NCBI RefSeq assembly: GCF_028736035.1
Contig: NZ_CP117866.1
Location: 2,108,001 to 2,172,000 of the forward strand
DNA: 64,000 bases
Source of the DNA: Streptomyces sp. T12
GTDB taxonomy: Bacteria > Actinomycetota > Actinomycetes > Streptomycetales > Streptomycetaceae
Reading direction: 5' to 3'
In this document: positions 1-7,198 of the stretch, piece by piece
How positions within the stretch are numbered: the first letter of the stretch is position 1
Layout of the letters: each line of letters opens with the position of its first letter
Notes under the pieces: generated by a model
Told to the model about the DNA's origin: nothing
Database searches by the model: none
What the model saw: only the letters and a program-made list of their open reading frames with translations
Made by a program: the position numbers and the translations under genes

Positions 1-807
1 ACGACCCTGCTCCGTCCGGACGCGGGCTCGGCGCGCGTCGCCGGGCACGACCTGGTGCGGGAGGCGGCAGCCGTCCGGCACCGGATCGGCGTCACCGGGC
101 AGTACGCGTCGGTCGACGGGGAGCTCACCGGCCGCCAGAACCTCCAGCTGTTCGCCCGGCTGCACCGGGTGCGCGGGCCGGCCGGGCGAGCCGGCGAGCT
201 CCTGCACCGCTTCGGGCTGGCCGAGGCGGCCGACCGGCCGGTGTCCACGTACTCGGGCGGTATGCGGCGCCGCCTGGACCTGGCGGCGAGTCTCGTCCGC
301 CGCCCGGACGTCCTCTTCCTCGACGAACCGACGACCGGCCTCGACCCCGCCAGCCGCAACCAGATCTGGGACGCGGTGCGCGCGCTGACCGCCGACGGCA
401 CGACCGTGCTGCTGACCACGCAGTACCTGGAGGAAGCCGACCGGCTCGCCGACGACATCGCCCTCGTGGACCGCGGCCGGGTCGCGCACACGGGTTCACC
501 GGCCCAGTTCAAGGCGCTGATCGGCGCACATGTCGAGGTCGTCGTCACCGACCCCGACGTCATGGTGAAGGCGGCGGCCGTACTGGATCAACTCACCGGC
601 GCCGAGCCGTCGTTCGACCACGAGCGGCGCGCCGTCACCGCGGTCACCCGCGACCGCACACTCACACTCCCCCGCCTGGTGCGCGAACTCGACGCGGCGG
701 GCGTGCCGTTGCTCGACGCGAGCCTCAAACCACCGACTCTCGACGACGTGTTCCTGCGACTCACCCAGGAAGCTCAGGAGACCCAGGAAGAGGAGCGTGC
801 GGCATGA
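1..807 (+). CDS. ABC exporter ATP-binding protein, DrrA type (5' end outside window)
   Basis: Nucleotide-binding subunit of a drug/antibiotic-type ABC-2 exporter; it would hydrolyse ATP at the inner face of the membrane to power the permease that follows. The reading frame is open from base 1, so the start and the Walker A loop lie left of the window. Visible are the Q-loop region (GVTGQYASVDGELTG), the signature YSGGMRRRLDLA, Walker B VLFLDEPTTGLD and the switch region LLTTQYLEEAD. The last ~90 residues form the C-terminal extension usual in DrrA/CcmA-type exporters. Its stop overlaps the next start in an ATGA arrangement, so the two are probably translated together. Substrate unknown. Confidence 0.93.
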   Translation, partial: TTLLRPDAGSARVAGHDLVREAAAVRHRIGVTGQYASVDGELTGRQNLQLFARLHRVRGPAGRAGELLHRFGLAEAADRPVSTYSGGMRRRLDLAASLVRRPDVLFLDEPTTGLDPASRNQIWDAVRALTADGTTVLLTTQYLEEADRLADDIALVDRGRVAHTGSPAQFKALIGAHVEVVVTDPDVMVKAAAVLDQLTGAEPSFDHERRAVTAVTRDRTLTLPRLVRELDAAGVPLLDASLKPPTLDDVFLRLTQEAQETQEEERAA

Positions 808-1586
808 GCACCCTGGCGTACGACGGCGGCGCGATGCTGGGCCGGCAGCTGCGGCGGATCCGGAACAACCCGGGGCTGCTGATCCTGACCCAGACCATGC
901 CGATCACCATGCTGCTGTTCTTCGGCTACGTCTTCGGCAGCGCGCTGGCGATGCCCGGCGCGCAGTACCGGTCCTTCCTGGTGCCCGGCCTGCTGGTGGC
1001 GACCGCGGCCAACGGGCTCATGACCGGCATGTTCCAGGCCGCCCAGGACACGCACCGCGGCGTGATGGACCGTTTCCGGACGCTGCCGATGAGCCGGGCC
1101 GCCGTGCCGCTGGGGCAGGCGGCCGCGGATCTGCTCGTGACGGCCGCCGGGACCGTGCCGTTCCTGCTGGTCGGGCTCGCGGTGGGCTGGCGGATCGAGG
1201 GGTCGGCGCTCGAAGCCGTGGGCGCGGTGGCGCTGTTGCTGCTGTTCCGGTTCGCGACGGCGTGGGTCGGGATATTCCTCGGGCTGCTCACCCGGAGCGA
1301 GGAGGCCGCCGGTCAGCTGGGTGGGGCGACCTTCATCCTGCCGCTGCTGTCCAACGCTTACATTCCGACCGACGGTCTGCCGGGCTGGCTGCGCACGCTC
1401 GCCGAGTGGAACCCGATCAGCGCGGTCACGACGGCCCTGCGGGACCTCTTCGGGAACGCGCCGGTACCGGAGGGCGCCGCCTGGCCGGTCGCTCATCCCG
1501 TCGCCGGGTCGCTCGCCTGGTGCGCCGTACTGATCGCGGTGTTCGCGCCGCTCGCCGTGCGCAGGTACGCACACGGCGAGCGGTGA
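804..1586 (+). CDS. ABC-2 type permease, DrrB-like
   Basis: A 260-residue integral membrane protein with about six hydrophobic segments and the ABC-2 family layout: a short cytoplasmic N-terminus, then a first helix starting near GLLILTQTMPITMLLFFGY. It should form the translocation path partnered with the ATPase just upstream, overlapping it by 4 bp. Self-resistance or lipid/drug export is the usual role of this family; no biosynthetic genes lie in view, so the substrate cannot be inferred. The start is fixed by the ATGA overlap. Confidence 0.9.
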   Translation: MSTLAYDGGAMLGRQLRRIRNNPGLLILTQTMPITMLLFFGYVFGSALAMPGAQYRSFLVPGLLVATAANGLMTGMFQAAQDTHRGVMDRFRTLPMSRAAVPLGQAAADLLVTAAGTVPFLLVGLAVGWRIEGSALEAVGAVALLLLFRFATAWVGIFLGLLTRSEEAAGQLGGATFILPLLSNAYIPTDGLPGWLRTLAEWNPISAVTTALRDLFGNAPVPEGAAWPVAHPVAGSLAWCAVLIAVFAPLAVRRYAHGER

Positions 1587-1764
1587 CGATGAAGCCGGAA
1601 GACTGAGTGGGGGTCGGGGGGGTTATGCCCGCGCTCGGCCTGCACGCCGGGGCGCCGCTGCGTGCCGTGGGGATGACGGACGGCGGCAACGCAGTACGGC
1701 GGCGGGACGGTGTGGCATGTCGAGCGCGGGCCTTCGAAGACTCTCTGCGGGAAGCCGGTGTGAC

Positions 1765-2034
1765 TCAGCGCCCGCCGAACAGCGAACGGCGCAGCCGACG
1801 CAGCGGGGCGAAGAGCGACACGCGGCGAACCCGCGCACCCCGGTCGCTGCGCTCGCGCGTGTTGTCACGAGTGGTCAGTTCACGCATCAGCGAGGTCGCT
1901 TCGGCCGCCTCTGTCTGTGGCACGGCGGGTCCCGCCAGCACCGAGAGATGGCGGTCGAGGCGCGAACTGGTCGCGCTGCTCCCGCAGGTGATCGCAGGGA
2001 CCCTCGCCCTGCTGCGCACTGTTATCTGATCCAT
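1765..2034 (-). CDS. small basic conserved hypothetical protein (89 aa)
   Basis: Starts MDQITVRSRARVPAIT and ends in a strongly basic, amphipathic tail (VSLFAPLRRLRRSLFGGR). A longer upstream ATG in frame is possible, but the start at 2034 has a clear GGGGAG ribosome binding site 4 bases ahead, so it was preferred. No known domain. It lies 126 bp downstream of the anti-sigma factor gene in the same direction and may belong to that transcript. The C-terminal Leu/Arg/Phe pattern could bind membrane or nucleic acid; that is inference. I recall similar short proteins in other Streptomyces but cannot verify it here. Confidence 0.6.
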   Translation of the reverse strand: MDQITVRSRARVPAITCGSSATSSRLDRHLSVLAGPAVPQTEAAEATSLMRELTTRDNTRERSDRGARVRRVSLFAPLRRLRRSLFGGR

Positions 2035-2160
2035 GTCACTCCCCACCCGTACGAGTCCACCCGGCCCGGGCAGGTTAACCCTATCGCCCCGGTGGGGCAC
2101 GCGTGTATCGCGGTCACAGGATTCACCTTCCCCGTAAGGGTGTTGACCACCCATCCCCGA

Positions 2161-2979
2161 TTACTCTCCGAATCCAACCGATTTCAGGGCGAGTTGGACA
2201 ACCGGCTGGCTGGTGGGTTGCGGTGAGCCTCCGTCAGGCTCGACGGTCACAGCCAGTGACGTCGCGGACTTGTCGAGACCGGACGCGACCAAGGGCGTGT
2301 CGCCGTCGAAGAGCCCCAGGGAGCGCGGTTGCTCATCGGGGCGCATAAGCCAGAGCTGGTGCACTCGGCCGCTCGACAGCTCGCCGTATCCGCTCAGAGT
2401 GACGACGGCACGCCCCGCCGATGCGGAGGCAATCACTCCGATTGTCCGCCCCTGCGCGTCCTCGCCGGCGGCCGCCCGGGCGTCGGGTGCCGCCAGAACG
2501 TTAGCGATCTCACTTGCCCGGGCTCGCTGCGCGTCCAGCTGATCCTGCGTCTTGTCGGCCTGGACGGCGAAGAGGGAGGCGACGACGAGCGCCGCGGCGG
2601 CCGTGGCGGTGGCGAACGGCACCAGCAGGGGGCGCGACCTGGGCGCCCGGCTGCGCGGCGGCGGCTGGGTGCCCCACACGTGCGGCGGCAGCTGGGGCGC
2701 ACGCGCGCGTGCCGACTCCCACCCGGCGGACTCCTGCGGAGTCGTGCGTACGGCGGCCAGGACCCGGTCGCGCATCGCGGCCGGCGCCGGGGCGGCCGTC
2801 GACCAGGCGAGGCGGACGGCGTCCTCGGACAGCGCCCGCACCTCGGCGGCGCAGCTGTCGCAGGTCTTGAGGTGCTTCTCGAAGCGGAGCCGCTCGGCGG
2901 GTTCCAGGGCGTCGAGGGCGTAAGGGGCGGCGAGGGAGTGCAGGTCCGCGCGCCGGAGCAGTCGGTCGGTGAAACTCAC
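2161..2979 (-). CDS. rskA: anti-sigma-K factor, RskA-type with zinc-binding N-terminus
   Basis: Membrane-bound anti-sigma factor of 272 residues expected to sequester the sigma factor encoded just upstream. The N-terminal domain carries the HX3CX2C zinc-associated motif (His36, Cys40, Cys43). A single transmembrane helix follows at about residues 115-140, and an extracytoplasmic RskA-like domain with the typical GYGELSSGRVHQLWLM stretch fills the C-terminus. The GTG start at 2979 overlaps the sigma factor stop as GTGA, so the pair is translationally coupled. In mycobacteria such anti-sigma factors are released by proteolysis or redox change; the CX2C pair is compatible with redox sensing, but that is not shown here. 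Confidence 0.9.
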   Translation of the reverse strand: MSFTDRLLRRADLHSLAAPYALDALEPAERLRFEKHLKTCDSCAAEVRALSEDAVRLAWSTAAPAPAAMRDRVLAAVRTTPQESAGWESARARAPQLPPHVWGTQPPPRSRAPRSRPLLVPFATATAAAALVVASLFAVQADKTQDQLDAQRARASEIANVLAAPDARAAAGEDAQGRTIGVIASASAGRAVVTLSGYGELSSGRVHQLWLMRPDEQPRSLGLFDGDTPLVASGLDKSATSLAVTVEPDGGSPQPTSQPVVQLALKSVGFGE

Positions 2980-3518
2980 GCGGCGCCTCCCAGGCACTTG
3001 CGCAGCTGGGTGAGTCCGTCGCGCATCCGGGTCTTGACCGTGCCCAGCGGCAGGGAGAGCCGCTCGGCCACTTCACGGTACGTGTAGCCGTCGTAGTAGG
3101 CGAGGGTGACGGACTGGCGCTGCAGGGCGGTGAGGCGGTCCAGGCAGCGGCGCACCCACTCGCGTTCGAGGCCGGCCTCGACCTCCTCGGCGACGTGGTC
3201 GAAGGCCGGCTGGTTCGCGCGCAGTGCCTCACGCTGCTCGCGCTCGCCGGCCGCGCGGGCGCTGCGCACCCGGTCGACGGCTCGGCGGTGGGCGAGGGTG
3301 AGGATCCAGGACAGGGCGCTGCCCCGGCCGGGGTCGAACTTCGCGGCGGACCGCCACAGTTCGAGCAGCACTTCCTGGGCCACCTCCTCGGACTGGGCGG
3401 GGTCGCGCACCACCCGCCGCACGAGCCCGTACACCGGCCCGGAGACCAGCCCGTACAGCTCCTCGAACGCCTTCTGGTCACCGCCCGCCACGAGCACCAG
3501 CAGTTCGTCCGCCTCCAA
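2976..3518 (-). CDS. sigK: ECF RNA polymerase sigma factor, SigK family
   Basis: Extracytoplasmic-function sigma factor with region 2 (VAGGDQKAFEELYGL through SALSWILTLAHRRAVDRVRS) and region 4 (LTALQRQSVTLAYYDGYTYREVA, then GTVKTRMRDGL). SigK assignment rests on overall resemblance and on the RskA-type partner. An upstream ATG at 3587 would give 203 residues. The TTG at 3518 (180 aa) has a GGGGAG site 5 bases upstream and leaves a SigK-like promoter in non-coding DNA, whereas the longer form would have to be translated across its own -10 element. The 4-bp GTGA overlap with rskA indicates coupled expression. Confidence 0.9.
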   Translation of the reverse strand: MEADELLVLVAGGDQKAFEELYGLVSGPVYGLVRRVVRDPAQSEEVAQEVLLELWRSAAKFDPGRGSALSWILTLAHRRAVDRVRSARAAGEREQREALRANQPAFDHVAEEVEAGLEREWVRRCLDRLTALQRQSVTLAYYDGYTYREVAERLSLPLGTVKTRMRDGLTQLRKCLGGAA

Positions 3519-3570
3519 CTCGTCTCCCCCTCCGCCCAGACCGCAGCGCGGCCGTCTCGTCCCACGAGGC

Positions 3571-3597
3571 ATTCGCAACGAACCCACCTCCGGATGG
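3571..3597 (-). promoter_or_regulatory. candidate SigK-type promoter of the sigK-rskA operon
   Basis: Read on the minus strand this is CCATCC, 15 bases, then GCGAAT, close to the mycobacterial SigK promoter as I remember it (CCATCC, about 16 bases, CCGAAT). It sits 53-79 bases upstream of the preferred TTG start of sigK and matches a second copy on the opposite strand. It would give positive autoregulation. Confidence 0.55.
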
Positions 3598-3683
3598 GGT
3601 TACGTATCAGCGCGCCGAAAACGCGGGTCGCCCGCCGATGAAACAACTCACCGGTTCCGCCGTAAGAACGCTTGGGATTCGAC

Positions 3684-3710
3684 CAATCCACCCTGGCGAC
3701 GGCTCCGAAT
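3684..3710 (+). promoter_or_regulatory. candidate SigK-type promoter of the DUF4331 gene
   Basis: CAATCC, 15 bases, CCGAAT on the plus strand, ending 38 bases before the DUF4331 start codon. It has the same spacing as the divergent copy at 3571-3597 and differs from it at one base in each box. The pair suggests that one sigma factor drives both directions. Confidence 0.55.
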
Positions 3711-3748
3711 CGGGTTCGTCAGGCAAGTTGGCACTGAGGACGGACGGC

Positions 3749-5284
3749 ATGACACCTAATTCCAGGAGCGGCGCGGGACGCAAGGGCCTCGTGACCCTCG
3801 TATGCGGTGCGCTGGCCGCCGGGGGGCTCACAGCCGCCGGCGTCGCCGCGCTGGCACCGGGGGCGGCCTCCGCCTCCAGCCACCGGGAGGCCCCGCTGAT
3901 CTCGGGGACGCCGCAGTACGACAACACGGACGTGTACGCGTTCGTCAGCCCGGACAAGCCGGACACGACGACGATCATCGCGAACTGGATCCCGTTCGAG
4001 GAGCCGGCCGGCGGCCCGAACTTCTTCACGTTCGCCGAGGACGCCCAGTACGACATCCACATCGACAACAACGGTGACGCGCAGGGCGATCTGCTCTACC
4101 GCTTCACCTTCGACACCCACGTCAAGAACAAGAAGACGTTCCTGTACAACACCGGTCCGGTCGAGAGCCTCGACGACAAGGACCTCAACATCACGCAGAC
4201 GTACGACATCGAGCTGATCAAGCTCAAGGACCAGTACCCGGTGTCGAAGACGAAGGTCGCCAACGACGTCCCGGTGGCGCCGTCGAACGTCGGCAAGGCG
4301 TCCATGCCGGACTACGCCAAGCTGCGTGAACAGGCCGTCCACAAGCTCGCGGGCGACGCGACGTCGTTCGCCGGGCAGGCCGACGACCCGTTCTTCCTGG
4401 ACCTGCGCGTCTTCGACCTGCTGTACGGCGGGAACCTCTCCGAGGTCGGCAACGACACGCTCAAGGGCTACAACGTCAACTCCATCGCCCTGCAGGTCCC
4501 GACCCACATGATCGCCGAGTCGGCGGACCAGCCGGTCGTGGGCATCTGGTCCACGACCCAGCGCCAGAACGCGAAGGGCTACTACGAGCAGGTCTCGCGT
4601 CTCGGCAGCCCGCTGGTGAACGAGGTGGTCAACCCCCTCAAGGACAAGGACAAGTTCAACGCGTCCTCGCCCTGGGACGACGGCCAGTTCCTGAAGAACG
4701 TCACCAACCCCGAGCTGCCGAAGCTCATCGAGGCGATCTACAAGATCCCGGCGCCCGACGAGCCGCGCAACGACCTGGTGGACGTCTTCCTCAAGGGTGT
4801 GAAGGACCTCAACCAGCCGCCGCACGTGACGCCGTCGGAGATGCTGCGCCTGAACACCTCGATCGAGCCCACGGCCAAGCCCAAGCGGCTCGGAGTCCTC
4901 GACGGCGACAACGCGGGCTTCCCGAACGGCCGTCGCCTCACCGACGACGTGATCGACGCCTCGCTCCAGGTCGTCGAGGGTGAACTGCTCGGCGCCAAGA
5001 ACGACTTGGGCGACGCGGTCGACAAGAACGACAAGGACTTCGAGAAGGCCTTCCCGTATGTCGCCCTGCCCACCGAGGGCTCTCGCGGCCCGCTCGCCAA
5101 GGGCACGGACGGCGAGACCGACGTCCGCAGCCAGCTCGGCGACGCCCTCCAGCCGGCCGGTGCCTCCGGCGCCACCGACGACAGGACGCTGATCGCCGCG
5201 TCGGCAGGCGCCGGCGCCATCGGAGTCCTGCTGATCGGCGCGGCCCTGATGTGGTGGCGCCGGATGCGGGACCGGGCGTACTAG
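3749..5284 (+). CDS. exported, membrane-tethered DUF4331 protein
   Basis: 511-residue DUF4331-family protein. An N-terminal signal peptide (GLVTLVCGALAAGG... to GAASA) precedes the family start SSHREAPLISGTPQYDNTDVYAF. One C-terminal transmembrane helix (AASAGAGAIGVLLIGAALMW) followed by a basic tail should keep the domain outside the cell. The ATG at 3749 has GAGGA about 8 bases upstream; an earlier in-frame ATG at 3638 would cover the promoter and hide the signal peptide. DUF4331 proteins have no established activity. The link here is to an ECF sigma factor that is divergently transcribed and to the TPR and metal-transporter genes downstream. Confidence 0.88.
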   Translation: MTPNSRSGAGRKGLVTLVCGALAAGGLTAAGVAALAPGAASASSHREAPLISGTPQYDNTDVYAFVSPDKPDTTTIIANWIPFEEPAGGPNFFTFAEDAQYDIHIDNNGDAQGDLLYRFTFDTHVKNKKTFLYNTGPVESLDDKDLNITQTYDIELIKLKDQYPVSKTKVANDVPVAPSNVGKASMPDYAKLREQAVHKLAGDATSFAGQADDPFFLDLRVFDLLYGGNLSEVGNDTLKGYNVNSIALQVPTHMIAESADQPVVGIWSTTQRQNAKGYYEQVSRLGSPLVNEVVNPLKDKDKFNASSPWDDGQFLKNVTNPELPKLIEAIYKIPAPDEPRNDLVDVFLKGVKDLNQPPHVTPSEMLRLNTSIEPTAKPKRLGVLDGDNAGFPNGRRLTDDVIDASLQVVEGELLGAKNDLGDAVDKNDKDFEKAFPYVALPTEGSRGPLAKGTDGETDVRSQLGDALQPAGASGATDDRTLIAASAGAGAIGVLLIGAALMWWRRMRDRAY

Positions 5285-5323
5285 GCCCTTCCCACGGGCG
5301 GGGGTCACCTCGCTCCCTCAGCT

Positions 5324-5368
5324 GGCGCGGCCCGCGCAGTACTCATCCCCCACGGCGCGGGCCGCGCC
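5324..5368 (+). terminator. 14-bp perfect GC hairpin after the DUF4331 gene
   Basis: Arms at 5324-5337 and 5355-5368 are perfect complements around a 17-base loop, 40 bases past the DUF4331 stop and 54 bases before the TPR gene. Probably a terminator or an RNA-processing/attenuation point that lowers read-through into the TPR-NicO pair. Confidence 0.5.
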
Positions 5369-5422
5369 GCCGCACGCGACAACGACCGCTGCCGAAACCG
5401 CAAAGCCGACCGAGGAGAGGGC

Positions 5423-7198
5423 ATGGCCCCGCGCACGAACGACACAGCACCGGAAAACGAGGAGAAGAGGTCCACCACCGGTGCGGATGCCGCTGCCGCG
5501 GGGGGCGAGGGGGAAGCCGGGACCGATGAGCGGGTTGCCGCCGTGCGGCGGGTGGGGGCCGCGAGGCGGCGGGAGCGGCAGGAACCGTCGGGCGAGGTAC
5601 TGGGCGACGAGACGCCCGGCGAAACGCGAGAGCGCGGGCTCGGCCTCTCGGCGCCGGTCCGCGCATTTCAGCCCGTCCGGGGGTACCCCCTCTGGGGGAG
5701 ATTGAGGACGAGGCCCGTTCAGGGCCGAAGCGGGGGTCTGGGGGCCGCCAGCCGCCAGGGAGCGGGGTCGAAGGGGCGGCAGCCCCTGGAGGACGGGACG
5801 AGTAGGGGCGGCGGGGGCGAGGAAACCCCTGATCAGCGCATCGCCACCGTACGCCGCGCCGCCGCAGCCGCCCGACGCCGCCGCGCCCTCCACCTCGCCG
5901 GCTGCACCGCCCTCCTGGCCATCGCCTTCACCGCCGGCTCCCTCGCCCTCGGCGCCGCCCACGGCAACACCGACCAGAGTGTCGAAGCCGCATCCGCCGC
6001 CCTGTCACCGGGCCTGCTCGCCGGCGGAGACCTAGACGCCGGCATCTCCTCCCTCCAGGCCCACCTCCGTGACCAGCCAAGGGACTTCAGCAGCTGGTCG
6101 ACCCTCGGTCTCGCCTACGTGGAGCAGGCCCGCACCAAGGGCGACCCCTCCCGCTACCCCCAGGCCGACCGGGCCTTCGAGCGCTCCCTCTCACTCGAAC
6201 CCGACAACGACCAGGCCCTCGCCGGCCGCGCCGCCCTCGCCGCAGCCCGGCACGACTTCGAGGACGCCCTGAAGTACGCCGACCAGTCCCTGAAGGTGAA
6301 CCCCTACAGCGAACGCGCCCTGTGCACCCGCGTCGACGCCCTCGTCGAACTCGGCCGCTACGCCGACGCCGCCAAGGCAGCCGACACCGCCGACGACCGC
6401 CGCCCGGGCATCCCGGTCTTCACGCGGTACGCCTACGTGAGGGAGCTGCGCGGCGACGTACGCACCGCCGAGCGCGTGCTGGAACAGGCGCTCTCCTCCG
6501 CCGTCACGCCCGGCGACATCGCGTACGTCGCCACCCAGCTCGGCCAACTCGCCTGGAACCAGGGCGACTACGACACGGCCCTCACCCACTACGCCCGCGC
6601 CCTGGCCGCCGACGAGAACTACGTCCCCGCCCTGGAAGGCCGCGCCCGCGCCCAGGCAGCGAGCGGCGACAGGGCCGGCGCGCTCAAGGGCCTGAGGGAC
6701 GTCGTCTCCCGCTACCCCCTCCCCGGCCCGCTCGTCGAACTCGGCGAGCTGTACGAAGCGGCCGGCGACAAGGTCAAGGCCGACGACCAGTACGCCCTGG
6801 TCGACGCCTGGACGGCCCTCGCCCGCGCCAACGGCGTCAACGCCGACCTCGACACCGCCCTCGCGGCCGCCGACCACGGCGACAAGGCCTCCGCCCTGCG
6901 CGCCGCCCGCGCCGAGTGGGACCGCCGCCGGACCGTGCACACGGCGGACGCCCTCGCCTGGGCGCTGCACGTCAACGGCAAGGACGAGGAAGCCCTTCCC
7001 TACGCCCGCAGGGCCACGGCCACCGGCTACCGCAACGCCGCGTTCCACTACCACCGCGGGATGATCGAGCGCGCCACCGGCCACACCGAGGACGCCCGCG
7101 AACACCTGCAGGCCGCGCTGAAGCTGAACCCCGGCTTCTCACCGCTGGGCGCCCGCGAAGCCCGTACGGCACTCAAGGATCTGGAGCCGGCCAAGTGA
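5423..7198 (+). CDS. membrane-anchored TPR-repeat protein
   Basis: 591 residues. The first ~155 are charged and low-complexity; one transmembrane helix (LAGCTALLAIAFTAGSLALG, ~158-178) is followed by a long array of tetratricopeptide-like helix pairs facing outside (for example SWSTLGLAYVEQA, AFERSLSLEPDN, HYARALAADENYVPALEG, HLQAALKLNPGF). TPR arrays act as protein-binding scaffolds. GAGGAGAGG sits before the ATG. The stop overlaps the transporter start (GTGA), suggesting the two act together. The N-terminal region is unusual: a basic segment (DERVAAVRRVGAARRRER) and its near copy (DQRIATVRRAAAAARRRR) are separated by ~80 residues encoded by a dispersed genomic repeat. Confidence 0.85.
   Translation: MAPRTNDTAPENEEKRSTTGADAAAAGGEGEAGTDERVAAVRRVGAARRRERQEPSGEVLGDETPGETRERGLGLSAPVRAFQPVRGYPLWGRLRTRPVQGRSGGLGAASRQGAGSKGRQPLEDGTSRGGGGEETPDQRIATVRRAAAAARRRRALHLAGCTALLAIAFTAGSLALGAAHGNTDQSVEAASAALSPGLLAGGDLDAGISSLQAHLRDQPRDFSSWSTLGLAYVEQARTKGDPSRYPQADRAFERSLSLEPDNDQALAGRAALAAARHDFEDALKYADQSLKVNPYSERALCTRVDALVELGRYADAAKAADTADDRRPGIPVFTRYAYVRELRGDVRTAERVLEQALSSAVTPGDIAYVATQLGQLAWNQGDYDTALTHYARALAADENYVPALEGRARAQAASGDRAGALKGLRDVVSRYPLPGPLVELGELYEAAGDKVKADDQYALVDAWTALARANGVNADLDTALAAADHGDKASALRAARAEWDRRRTVHTADALAWALHVNGKDEEALPYARRATATGYRNAAFHYHRGMIERATGHTEDAREHLQAALKLNPGFSPLGAREARTALKDLEPAK
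5663..5826 (+). repeat. dispersed Streptomyces-type GC repeat lying in frame inside the TPR gene, itself split by a 22-bp element
   Basis: The stretch contains the recurring blocks TCAGCCCGTCCGG, ATTGAGGACGAGGCC, GGGTCTGGGGG and GACGAGTAGGGGCGGCGGGG, which I recognise from intergenic repeats of Streptomyces genomes (memory, not a search). A 22-bp element at 5679-5700 separates two blocks that are normally adjacent. The reading frame stays open through the whole insert. Confidence 0.6.

Noticed and set aside
2086..2098. GCCCC-GGT-GGGGC hairpin as terminator of sigK-rskA
   Set aside because: Only a 5-bp stem, common by chance in this base composition, and the downstream small gene may be co-transcribed.
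3638..3748. Upstream ATG start for the DUF4331 protein
   Set aside because: Would place coding sequence over the SigK-like promoter and bury the signal peptide; no ribosome binding site there.
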